A stretch of 29,636 bases of DNA from an uncultured Chitinophagaceae bacterium (GTDB lineage Bacteria > Bacteroidota > Bacteroidia > Chitinophagales > Chitinophagaceae). Shown here piece after piece: positions 8,144 to 15,338 of this stretch. Numbering within the stretch: position 1 is the first letter of the stretch; every line of letters starts with the position of its first letter. The position numbers and the translations under genes are program-made. The notes beneath the pieces are model-generated. The model saw only the letters and a list, made by a program, of their open reading frames with translations. It was not told the origin of the DNA and made no database searches. The stretch lies in contig CALESY010000029.1 in NCBI GenBank assembly GCA_937919945.1, forward strand, positions 1-29,636, in the 5' to 3' direction.

Positions 8144-9025
8144 TTACTGAACGGTTACTACTACTTCTTTGCTTTCTGCACACATCAGCGTTTTGGCAGG
8201 GGCTGCCTTGTAGGAGGATGCCGTATTACGGTAAGAAAATGAAAATCTGTATTGAGAACCACGCGATAATTCGTATTCAAAAAACGGGTCGTCGGCAAAG
8301 CGGTATTCATATACTTCTCCCGGAGATAGCCTCACAAATTCAGGATGGTCGAAGCGTTTAATGAAATCAAGTTTGCGAAGGCGTTTTACGGGTTTGCCAA
8401 AGTAGTCGACAACTGCAAAACGAAAGCTGCCTGAGTGCACAAACACATCTGCCTTACAGTTGTTAACGATACTGAATGAGTAGTTGATATAATCTTCAAA
8501 CTTGATAATTTCTTGTGCTTTTATTGTGATGGCAACACATTTGCAAGTACCCTCACTCTGTATGGTATCTTGCTGCTTTACATTTGTTTTGGCACTCATG
8601 CTGATGACGGAATCATGTGTCGGCTTTGCTGCAGGTATGTCTTCTTCGCGTAGTTTTTTCGCCACCTTTAGTGTATCGTAAATAATAGGTATGTTTTTTT
8701 TGGGTGCTGTTCCTTTGGCAGGCTTGGTTTCAATGACTGTTTCTTTTACACGGTAATTAGGTTCTATTGTTTCAACCGTTTTAGGTTTGCGTGAAGGTAT
8801 GGTTTCGTATATAATGGATGGTGTGTTTGCTGTGGTGTCTTGTTTTTTGCGGGGTATAATAGGAGTAGATTCTGTGAGGTCTGGTTTGGGTTGGGGATTC
8901 TTTTTTTTTGTTTGCCCCAAACACCATACGGGCATACACCAAAAAAATAACACAGTCCAGTATAGAATATATTTACCAGTACCCAAAGAAATTGATTTTT
9001 CTGCCGATGAATATCTTACGCACAA
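8144..9025 (-). CDS. Exported protein with Pro/Thr/Lys-rich linker and beta domain
   Basis: The product (about 293 residues) has a hydrophobic segment at about residues 19-36 (ILYWTVLFFWCMPVWCLG) acting as signal peptide or anchor. A low-complexity Lys/Pro/Thr-rich stretch of roughly 120 residues follows, then a beta-rich C-terminal domain from about 160 (EGTCKCVAITIKAQ) with SFSIVNNC and YRFSFSYRN strands. I do not recognise the family. The start is uncertain: no ATG lies upstream of the hydrophobic segment in this frame, so a TTG (9025, or the in-frame TTG at 8986) must be used. It is 56 bases behind the TPR lipoprotein gene on the same strand and may be co-transcribed with it. The linker is the kind that spans the periplasm or peptidoglycan (inference). 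Confidence 0.7.
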   Translation of the reverse strand: MCVRYSSAEKSISLGTGKYILYWTVLFFWCMPVWCLGQTKKKNPQPKPDLTESTPIIPRKKQDTTANTPSIIYETIPSRKPKTVETIEPNYRVKETVIETKPAKGTAPKKNIPIIYDTLKVAKKLREEDIPAAKPTHDSVISMSAKTNVKQQDTIQSEGTCKCVAITIKAQEIIKFEDYINYSFSIVNNCKADVFVHSGSFRFAVVDYFGKPVKRLRKLDFIKRFDHPEFVRLSPGEVYEYRFADDPFFEYELSRGSQYRFSFSYRNTASSYKAAPAKTLMCAESKEVVVTVQ

Positions 9026-9081
9026 GACGTCACAAACACTAAATATAGTGTTTTGTAAATAGATATGGTAGTGTATGCAGA

Positions 9082-10080
9082 TTATTGTGCGCCAAGGCGT
9101 TTTAGACCTTCTTTAGGCATATCGTAACCCTCTTCAAAAACCAAAGCCTGCTTGTATTCTTTTATGGCCTCTTGCTTTTTACCCATCAACTCGTAGCAGA
9201 GTCCTTTGTTATAATATGCTTCAGCATTAGTCTGGTCTATGCTGGCAATAAGCTCATATTGTCGCAATGCTTTGTCCAGAGAGTCCTGTTGCATCAATAC
9301 ATAGCCCATGTTGAAATAGGCATCCAGGTATAGTCTGTTGTGCAGTATTGTGTTACGGTATTCTTTCTTGGCCAGTTCATACTCTTTACGGTCTTGATAA
9401 AAAACACCACGGGCAAACAACGGGAAGACATCAGTAGTATCTGCACTGTAGGCATTGTTGTAATATGCCAATGCTATCGGGTCTCCTTGTGCGCTGAATA
9501 GTTGTCCTAACTGTATAAAGGCCTCCTGATAAGCAGCATCTACCTGAACCGCAGTACGAAAACTGGATATTGCCTTCGCCGTATCCTTAAGGTCTTTGTA
9601 TATCATACCTTTCAGAAAGTAGCCTTCAGCAGCATATACATCTTGCCTCAATACAGTATTTATAGCCTGAAATGCTTTGGTATATTCTTTTATAAACACA
9701 AAGAGTTTTGCAAGCTTCAGTTGCGCCTGTTTGTCTTCGGGGTTCAGTTTGATGGCCCTTTCTATATAGGGTACGCTGCCGCTGATGTCTTTATGTTCAA
9801 ACAATATATCGCCGATGGCACTGAAGTATTCGGCCTTGCTGCTGTCTAACGAGGTAGCTTTTTTATAATCAACAATAGCCATAGAGTCTTCCTGCAATTC
9901 GTGCAGCAATTGTCCGCGTTTAAAATATAAAGACGCGTCATTAGGGTTTTCGGCAATTTTATCTGATACCTCTTTTAGCTTGCCGCTTGCAAAAAGCGGA
10001 TTATTGTCTTTTGCCGTTTGTCCGTTTTTGCATGCAGCTACCGTCATTATACATAGCAGTGCGAACAAGATTTTTTTCAT
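9082..10080 (-). CDS. TPR-repeat lipoprotein
   Basis: I chose the ATG at 10080 because it begins MKKILFALLCIMTVAAC, a lipoprotein signal ending in the lipobox VAAC with Cys17 as lipidated residue. An in-frame ATG nine codons earlier would bury this. The mature part is a string of about eight tetratricopeptide repeats of 34 residues, for example AEYFSAIGDILFEHKDISGS and AEAYYNKGLCYELMGKKQEA, filling almost all of residues 40-330. TPR arrays form superhelices that hold protein partners, so this is likely a membrane-anchored scaffold in the cell envelope. No enzymatic domain is present. Divergent from the rhomboid gene, it is followed by the exported linker protein on the same strand. The partner is unknown. 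Confidence 0.85.
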   Translation of the reverse strand: MKKILFALLCIMTVAACKNGQTAKDNNPLFASGKLKEVSDKIAENPNDASLYFKRGQLLHELQEDSMAIVDYKKATSLDSSKAEYFSAIGDILFEHKDISGSVPYIERAIKLNPEDKQAQLKLAKLFVFIKEYTKAFQAINTVLRQDVYAAEGYFLKGMIYKDLKDTAKAISSFRTAVQVDAAYQEAFIQLGQLFSAQGDPIALAYYNNAYSADTTDVFPLFARGVFYQDRKEYELAKKEYRNTILHNRLYLDAYFNMGYVLMQQDSLDKALRQYELIASIDQTNAEAYYNKGLCYELMGKKQEAIKEYKQALVFEEGYDMPKEGLKRLGAQ

Positions 10081-10114
10081 GGGTACAAACTTAGTTAATT
10101 CTGCCATTCATTAC

Positions 10115-10143
10115 TTGTGAATACGAGCAAACAAATATCTTTG
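10115..10143 (+). promoter_or_regulatory. Complete Bacteroidota promoter for the rhomboid gene
   Basis: TTG at 10115-10117 and TATCTTTG at 10136-10143 are separated by 18 bases, matching the TTG/TAnnTTTG consensus and spacing. The ATG follows 16 bases after the -7 box, implying a very short leader. Confidence 0.6.
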
Positions 10144-10159
10144 ATTCAGTATTAGAAAT

Positions 10160-11740
10160 ATGGCTACTTCCCGAAACCCTCAAATAAAGATTGTATTTCT
10201 GCCTTATATGATTATGGCAATATGCCTTATGGCATTTTATACCATCTTGAGATATCTGCTTAGTGAGTATGCAGGCATTTTGGATGTAAATACCAGTGTA
10301 CTGGATTTTTATCTGCCTCTCGGCATCTCAGCTTTCCTTGTTTTAAAGTACCTGAGGCCTCGTATCCGCATACTGAATATTAAAAGTTATAACAACAATA
10401 TCCACTTCATTTATAACACAATAGCCATCTATGCTATGGCATTACCGGTGCAATACGTACAACAATACATCAGTACGGCTCCGCATAAGCTATATACTGT
10501 AAGCAGTATAAATGAAATAGACACACTGAACCTGCACAAATATTATAAAATTACTAATTACGGATTACTAAAAGACAAAGGTGCAAGCGGAGCTACCCGT
10601 TGGGTTTCAGGCGAAATCGGACAAACTTACAACTATGCTATATATAGTGTGATACCGCTTACAGACACCATCAAACCTGCTTATAGGGTTACTTTCTGGT
10701 ATGAAAGAAAATACACAACAGCAATAAGTAAACATCTGGATAAATATGAACACAAATGGGCGTTAGAAAAGTTTACGGATAGTGTACAAAAAGACTACAA
10801 TGTTTTTTCACTAAACTATAATTGCTACTACGAGGTGCTTCGCTCGTCTGACGAATATAAGATTTGCAAGCAAGTAATTGATGACACATATCCATACATA
10901 GGTAATCATTGGAGTATAATACTAAAGCCGGTTTTTGAACCATTTGAGAAACGCACCGGAAATTCGTTATTAATATCCTGTCTGTCATTTTTTTCAGGGG
11001 CTGTGTTGTTTTTCTTCATGGTATGGATACCGGGGGTACGTGCATCTGCTTTACGCAGATATAAGTCAGGTTATGTGTTTTATAAAGACAGCCTGGAATA
11101 TTTGCTGTCTTACCTTGTTCCCGGAAAGCACGGACTCTTCATTACACCAATACTCATATACGCTAATGTATTGGCATTTACCTTCATCAGCATAGCATTA
11201 GGCACTATAGAGGGTCCGCCGCCCAACATCATGATGGTTTATGGCGCTTGCAATTATGAGGCCATCGTTAATGATGGCGAATACTGGCGTTTACTTTCAT
11301 TTCTTTTCCTGCACGATGGCCTTGGTCATCTTATACCCAATATGCTTGTGCTTATTGTTGCAGGTAATGTATTAGAACCTGTAGTACGCAAGGGCTGGTT
11401 TACAGTTATTTATATTATATCGGGTATTGGTGCGGGCATACTCAGTATGCTATGGCATAGTAATACAGCATCTGTTGGCTCGTCTGGTGCTATTTTCGGT
11501 TTGTTTGGTGCAATGCTGGCACTTGTACTGGCACGCAAACAAAAAAAGAAACTGCGCAAAACATATATAGGCATCATAGTACTATACGCCATTGGGGGTA
11601 TAGTACTTGGTATGCAGGGCAATGTTGATAACGCAGCACACATCGGCGGGTTGCTGACAGGAGCTTTAACCGGCCTTGTTTACATTGCATTGCATAAAGA
11701 GGTTTTTTATACAGACGTTTTGCTAAGTAAAGACGATTAA
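10160..11740 (+). CDS. Rhomboid-family intramembrane serine protease with long N-terminal extension
   Basis: The C-terminal part (about residues 325-515) is a rhomboid core. It has WRLLSFLFLHDGLGHLIPNM, with His385, His390 and Asn394 of the HxxxxHxxxN motif, then the catalytic serine motif GSSGAIFG (Ser442) and the catalytic histidine in NAAHIGG (His494). Both residues of the Ser-His dyad are present, so it should be an active protease. About 320 residues precede it, with two or more membrane helices near the N-terminus (about 12-32, 46-63, 82-100), a soluble middle part (about 105-265) and another helix at about 268-292. This makes the protein roughly twice the size of a minimal rhomboid. 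The stop codon overlaps that of the convergent barrel gene. Substrate unknown. Confidence 0.9.
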   Translation: MATSRNPQIKIVFLPYMIMAICLMAFYTILRYLLSEYAGILDVNTSVLDFYLPLGISAFLVLKYLRPRIRILNIKSYNNNIHFIYNTIAIYAMALPVQYVQQYISTAPHKLYTVSSINEIDTLNLHKYYKITNYGLLKDKGASGATRWVSGEIGQTYNYAIYSVIPLTDTIKPAYRVTFWYERKYTTAISKHLDKYEHKWALEKFTDSVQKDYNVFSLNYNCYYEVLRSSDEYKICKQVIDDTYPYIGNHWSIILKPVFEPFEKRTGNSLLISCLSFFSGAVLFFFMVWIPGVRASALRRYKSGYVFYKDSLEYLLSYLVPGKHGLFITPILIYANVLAFTFISIALGTIEGPPPNIMMVYGACNYEAIVNDGEYWRLLSFLFLHDGLGHLIPNMLVLIVAGNVLEPVVRKGWFTVIYIISGIGAGILSMLWHSNTASVGSSGAIFGLFGAMLALVLARKQKKKLRKTYIGIIVLYAIGGIVLGMQGNVDNAAHIGGLLTGALTGLVYIALHKEVFYTDVLLSKDD

Positions 11741-12438
11741 TATCGTTCCTTACCCTTAAACCTGTAATACAATACTACATACACCCCGGGGTTGATGAAA
11801 TGCCCTTGCAATTTGGGGCGAAGATTGTATAAATTAAATTGGTCGTCAACCACAGATATACGCCAGGTAGTTTGCCGCTCGAAGAAATAGCTGTATTGCA
11901 GCTGTGCACCGATGCCTAACATAACAGGAGCATCACTTGTAACCGGCATTACATATTCTGCGCTTACGCACATTTGCGGTACGATGGTTTTGATATAGTC
12001 GGCAGAGTCTTCAATAACAGTCAAGTAGCTATTCTGGTCGCCACTAAGGCCAACGCGCCTGCCACTCATATACATTGCACCCACGCCAATACCGTAATAC
12101 AGTTCTTTATTATTAGCCCATGTTTTACGTACCCTGCCTTGCAGCATAGCATTCATCACCGTAAAGTTCATATTCAATACACGGTTGGTATTGCCCAGCC
12201 TGCTGACAGGCAGTTCATACGGGGCTATTTCCATACTAAGCGATGGTACGAAAGTAGCATTGGCAGGCAAGTAGTTTATTTGTACCCGACCTGCCTGTGC
12301 ACCTAGCGAATGATTATAGCCACCCAGGTTACTATTAAACAACATAGGGAAACCAAACGCGCCACCTATTCCCGCATCTACCTGTGCATACCCCTGTATG
12401 CAAAAAGACATCAAACACGCTACCAGTATCTTTTTCAT
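11737..12438 (-). CDS. Small outer-membrane beta-barrel protein
   Basis: The ATG at 12438 gives a clean signal peptide (MKKILVACLMSFCIQGYAQ); an ATG eight codons upstream would spoil it. The 233-residue product shows alternating hydrophobic/polar strands with many Gly and aromatic residues, such as LYYGIGVGAMYMSGRR and VMLGIGAQLQYSYFFERQ. It ends with strand-like GVYVVLYYRFKGKERY, typical of 8- to 10-stranded barrels of the outer-membrane-protein class in Bacteroidota. No enzymatic motif is seen. Its stop codon shares bases with the stop of the convergent rhomboid gene (ATTAAT read both ways). The next gene is divergent, with 91 bases between them. Transport or structural role unknown. Confidence 0.75.
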   Translation of the reverse strand: MKKILVACLMSFCIQGYAQVDAGIGGAFGFPMLFNSNLGGYNHSLGAQAGRVQINYLPANATFVPSLSMEIAPYELPVSRLGNTNRVLNMNFTVMNAMLQGRVRKTWANNKELYYGIGVGAMYMSGRRVGLSGDQNSYLTVIEDSADYIKTIVPQMCVSAEYVMPVTSDAPVMLGIGAQLQYSYFFERQTTWRISVVDDQFNLYNLRPKLQGHFINPGVYVVLYYRFKGKERY

Positions 12439-12529
12439 ACCGCAATATACAGCATGTAGCACTCAACAGGCACATAACGTATTGCCTTAATATCATTTTA
12501 TATGTATCTTGTCTGCAAACCGTTTTTTT

Positions 12530-13390
12530 ATGAAAAAGGCTTTTCTGCTTTGTATGCTGGCTGTTATGGCTGTTTCGTCTTACGCGCAATCAAATTGCGG
12601 GGGTAAGCACCGTATATTCAATGTACCAAAAGACAAAACACCTGCCGTTATAACAAAGCTGGGTGCATCACCGCAATTTATTCCGTTACGGTATGTGGTA
12701 AACCCCGATGTGTATTTCAAAAACCTGAAGGCTTTAGATAAAGATGCACGTTATAGAGATGAAATCAATGCCTTGTTTCGCTCCATTGGCTACACGGGTG
12801 TGTCAGACCCTGCTTTTACCAAAGACAAGCTTGTTGCTACTACTATTCCTTTTGGATCAATAGGTATGCTGGGCGATGGCAAACACAATTATATATATAG
12901 CCTGCTGGCACTAACCAACCAACGCAACATTGCCTGCTGGCTGATAAAACCTATGCCAGGCTATTGCAACCTGTATATAATGAATGAGTGCGGTAATGCC
13001 TTCTATCATTACAACCCCACTATAGAAAATCAAACAGTTAAATATGTAGAGCGTTGTACCGGTACTGCCAAACTAAAAGTAAAAGTATATGCACGCTACT
13101 ATAGCCGCGAAGATTGTGAATGCGACGACTGTGAAGGAACGGTGTATGTAAAAGAGATAGATGAGCAGGCACTGTTAGCTACGGAGAAAATTGACAATAT
13201 ACCCATGATGCCAGCTAAGGCCGACTATCCTGTGAAGAAGATTTACATAGATGTAGACAAAGCTACCTTCAAACGAATAAAGGAGTATGATGTAAACGGC
13301 AAATACAGCAAACAATCATGCAGCGGCAGTTGCCAGCACGACTGTAGCAATGGCTGCGGTAGCGAATGCGGCGACAGCTGTCATGAATAA
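12530..13390 (+). CDS. Secreted hypothetical protein with periodic cysteine tail
   Basis: The ATG at 12530 starts a typical signal peptide (MKKAFLLCMLAVMAVSSYAQ); the frame also opens at a TTG 21 bases earlier. The 286-residue product has a mixed alpha/beta middle without a recognisable domain, a cysteine cluster REDCECDDCEG near residue 200, and a striking C-terminal tail. In the tail six cysteines occur exactly every fourth residue (CxxxC repeated, codons 13319-13381), with Ser, Gly, Asp and His between them. Such a tail could bind metal or form disulfides outside the cytoplasm (inference). I do not recognise the family. A terminator-like hairpin follows at 13435. The last 75 bases overlap a possible small gene on the opposite strand. 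Confidence 0.8.
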   Translation: MKKAFLLCMLAVMAVSSYAQSNCGGKHRIFNVPKDKTPAVITKLGASPQFIPLRYVVNPDVYFKNLKALDKDARYRDEINALFRSIGYTGVSDPAFTKDKLVATTIPFGSIGMLGDGKHNYIYSLLALTNQRNIACWLIKPMPGYCNLYIMNECGNAFYHYNPTIENQTVKYVERCTGTAKLKVKVYARYYSREDCECDDCEGTVYVKEIDEQALLATEKIDNIPMMPAKADYPVKKIYIDVDKATFKRIKEYDVNGKYSKQSCSGSCQHDCSNGCGSECGDSCHE

Positions 13391-13486
13391 CATCAGAAAA
13401 AACTTCAATCCGGCATCTTTGTCGGCAACAGGCGCACCCGGTACATTGTATTCGGGTGTGTTTTTTGTATAAGGATGTGTTTCCAT
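13316..13486 (-). CDS. Possible small single-pass membrane protein, about 56 aa
   Basis: A frame starting at METHPYTKNTPEYNVPG has a polar N-terminal half of about 28 residues and one hydrophobic segment, LKFFLMLFMTAVAAFATAAI and on. The N-terminal half lies in otherwise gene-free DNA and uses codons like the neighbours. The Ala-rich C-terminal half lies opposite the cysteine tail of the gene ending at 13390, where antisense of Cys codons gives Ala and Thr, so that part could be a shadow. Upstream in-frame ATGs exist. Treat as a candidate only. Confidence 0.35.
   Translation of the reverse strand: METHPYTKNTPEYNVPGAPVADKDAGLKFFLMLFMTAVAAFATAAIATVVLATAAA
13435..13466 (+). terminator. Probable rho-independent terminator
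   Basis: CACCCG (13435-13440) pairs with CGGGTG (13453-13458); inside, TAC and GTA can pair around a 3-base loop. Six T residues follow at 13461-13466. It is 44 bases after the stop of the cysteine-tail gene and suits plus-strand termination. It overlaps the possible small minus-strand gene. Confidence 0.45.
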
Positions 13487-13682
13487 ACTCATATTAATCG
13501 CTGCGTTTGTGGACAGAATAACAAATATGCAACGCAAATACCGCCATATCCAAGTGTTTGTTTCATATTAACGGACGCTTTAAAAACGCTTAACAAGCCA
13601 TTATCAAGCTAAATCTTATGTTGTTGATTATCAATGACATGGATGTGAATAATAATTTTGTAAAAAAACTATCGTCGGGGCA

Positions 13683-13711
13683 TAGGGGTATTATTGCAGG
13701 TTGTTGTCCTA
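13683..13711 (+). promoter_or_regulatory. Bipartite ECF-type promoter, copy 1 (before FecI-type sigma gene)
   Basis: TAGGGGTA (13683-13690), 13 bases, then TTGTC (13704-13708) and CTA. The same two blocks with the same spacing occur at 17194 and 18525. The layout, a G-rich -35 and a GTC-containing -10, is that of ECF sigma promoters. Transcription would begin near 13717, so the sigma gene is probably autoregulated. Confidence 0.75.
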
Positions 13712-13737
13712 CATTAAATGGCAACGGCAGAAGCAGT

Positions 13738-13745
13738 TATCTTTG
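13738..13745 (+). promoter_or_regulatory. Bacteroidota -7 box (TATCTTTG) before FecI-type gene
   Basis: TATCTTTGC is a full TAnnTTTG match 23 bases before the ATG at 13769. No TTG box is at the usual distance. It could supply basal expression from the primary sigma factor beside the ECF promoter upstream. It lies inside the frame if the ATG at 13718 is used, which argues for a later start. Confidence 0.45.
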
Positions 13746-13768
13746 CACCCCGATACCATACTGGCTGC

Positions 13769-14335
13769 ATGGATATAACAAACGGTAATGCCACCCCGTA
13801 TATGGCACATACCGACATATTGTTTGAGGAGTTATTTAAATCTCACTACAAGAGGTTGCATGCCTATGCCTGTACCATACTGAACGACGAAGACGAAGCG
13901 GAAGAAATAGTACAGCAAATGTTTGTGAAGCTATGGGAAAAGAGAGAACGGCTTGATGAGGTGCAGGCTGTAAATGCCTATTTGTACCGTACTATTCATA
14001 ACGACTGTATGAACTACCTGAAACATGAAAAAGTAAAAGCAAACTACAGACGCCACACCATGCATACAGGCAGCGAGGCAGACAACACCGCATCGGCAAA
14101 AAGAATACACGAACTGGAAGAAAGATTGCGGCAGGCATTGGCAGAACTACCTGAACAATGTCGCACTATATTCCAACTAAGCAGGTTCGAGGAATTGAAA
14201 TACCGCGAGATAGCCGATAAGTTAGGACTTTCCGTAAAGACAGTGGAAAACCAAATGGGCAAAGCGCTGAAACTGATGAGAATAAAGATGGCAGACTTGC
14301 TACCCGTATTGTGGATAATATTACAGTATATGTAA
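13769..14335 (+). CDS. FecI-type ECF sigma factor
   Basis: I place the start at the ATG at 13769. An in-frame ATG at 13718 sits at the predicted transcription start of the ECF promoter, and another at 13802 (MAHTDILFEELFKSHYKRL) is also possible. The product (188 residues from 13769) has sigma region 2 at about residues 18-85 (LFEELFKSHYKRLHAYA, EAEEIVQQMFVKLWEKRERL, NAYLYRTIHNDCMNYLKHE). Region 4 is at about 120-178 (LAELPEQCRTIFQLSRFEEL, then the helix-turn-helix YREIADKLGLSVKTVENQMGKALK), matching FecI-like factors of Bacteroidota. A FecR anti-sigma gene follows after 10-31 bases, so its activity should be set from the cell surface. The three TAGGGGTA/TTGTC promoters in this locus are its likely targets. 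Confidence 0.93.
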   Translation: MDITNGNATPYMAHTDILFEELFKSHYKRLHAYACTILNDEDEAEEIVQQMFVKLWEKRERLDEVQAVNAYLYRTIHNDCMNYLKHEKVKANYRRHTMHTGSEADNTASAKRIHELEERLRQALAELPEQCRTIFQLSRFEELKYREIADKLGLSVKTVENQMGKALKLMRIKMADLLPVLWIILQYM

Positions 14336-14366
14336 AACAAACAAAGTGAACAATAACAACAGCCAT

Positions 14367-15320
14367 ATGAACGATGACCTGCCGGTAAAATACCTGCTTG
14401 GTGAGGCTACGCCCGAAGAGCGTGAGCAAGTGGAGCAATGGGCGGCTGCCAGTGATGCAAATAAAAAGCAGCTGGAGCAGCTACGCTATATATGGACTGA
14501 AACAAAAAAACTGGAAGCAGCGAACAGCGCTGATGAACAGGCAGCGTGGCAACGCTTTAAACAAAGAATAGATAAGCAAAATACGACTACTAAAACTATA
14601 CCGCTGGGCAGGCGCACCAACTGGATGCGTATTGCCGCTACACTGATACTGATGATTGGCGGTAGTTGGATGGCTTATATTTACCTGTATAGTGCAGGTA
14701 CTGTTACGCTGGCTTCGGGCGATGCCGTGTTATCACAAACGCTGCCTGATGGCTCTACCATTACCCTCAATAAAAATGCTACTGTGAAGTATCCTAAAAA
14801 ATTCACTGGCAGCACCAGAGAGGTAACGCTTGATGGTGAGGCATTCTTCAACGTAGCGCCTGATAAACAAAAACCCTTTATTATACATGCCAACGAAGCA
14901 GATATAGAGGTGGTAGGAACGTCATTCAACGTGAAAACAAATACCAACCAAACAGAAGTTGTTGTAGAAACTGGTGTGGTACAGGTTAGCAAAAAACTGA
15001 AAGGCGTAGTGCTGAATCCGAAAGAAAAAGCAACAGTAAAAAAGAATACAGAGCTGCCCATCAAAGAAAAGACAGAAGATGAATTGCATAACTATTATCG
15101 CACAAAAGCATTTGTTTGCAACAATACACCACTAAGCCGCCTTGTGCCAGTACTGAACGATGCGTACGGTGCTAATATTGTAATAAGTAATACAGAACTG
15201 AACGACTTGCGTATAACCACTACGTTCAATAACGAATCGCTGGATAATATTCTGGAGGTACTGAGCGGAACTTTTAATATAAATATTGTAAAGAAAGACG
15301 GGCAAATTGTTTTAGAATAA
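14367..15320 (+). CDS. FecR-type anti-sigma factor (DUF4974-like C-terminus)
   Basis: The product (317 residues from the ATG at 14367; a GTG seven codons earlier is the alternative) is an inner-membrane anti-sigma factor for the preceding FecI-type protein. The cytosolic N-terminus (MNDDLPVKYLLGEATPEERE, about residues 1-85) is the sigma-binding part. One membrane helix lies at about 88-110 (IAATLILMIGGSWMAYIYL). The periplasmic FecR domain (about 113-215) has LPDGSTITLNKNATVKYP and VTLDGEAFFNVAPDKQKPF, both hallmark stretches, and VVGTSFNVKT. The last about 70 residues (FVCNNTPLSRLVPVLNDAYG to the end) form the STN-like DUF4974 domain. The next gene, 18 bases downstream, encodes an STN-domain protein, the expected periplasmic partner. 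Confidence 0.93.
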   Translation: MNDDLPVKYLLGEATPEEREQVEQWAAASDANKKQLEQLRYIWTETKKLEAANSADEQAAWQRFKQRIDKQNTTTKTIPLGRRTNWMRIAATLILMIGGSWMAYIYLYSAGTVTLASGDAVLSQTLPDGSTITLNKNATVKYPKKFTGSTREVTLDGEAFFNVAPDKQKPFIIHANEADIEVVGTSFNVKTNTNQTEVVVETGVVQVSKKLKGVVLNPKEKATVKKNTELPIKEKTEDELHNYYRTKAFVCNNTPLSRLVPVLNDAYGANIVISNTELNDLRITTTFNNESLDNILEVLSGTFNINIVKKDGQIVLE

Positions 15321-15338
15321 GAAAAGCGCAACCCCTGC

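Larger units (their letters stand above)
13391..13768. other. 378-base intergenic region before the FecI-type gene
   Basis: This gap holds a terminator-like hairpin (13435-13466), most of a possible small minus-strand gene (13316-13486), an AT-rich stretch (about 13560-13660), the bipartite ECF-type promoter (13683-13711) and a TAnnTTTG box (13738-13745). I see no RNA gene in it. Confidence 0.6.

Noticed and set aside
10086..10093. TAAGTTTG on the minus strand before the TPR lipoprotein
   Set aside because: It matches TAnnTTTG but is only 5 bases before the chosen start and has no TTG at the right distance, so it is too weak to annotate.
13718..13768. Longer N-terminus for the FecI-type sigma factor from ATG 13718
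   Set aside because: It would start at the predicted transcription start and read through a promoter box; the extra residues do not look like sigma region 2.
14681..15064. Minus-strand frame of 127 codons opposite the FecR gene
   Set aside because: The FecR frame has all family motifs; the antisense frame is Ser/Thr/Val-rich shadow.
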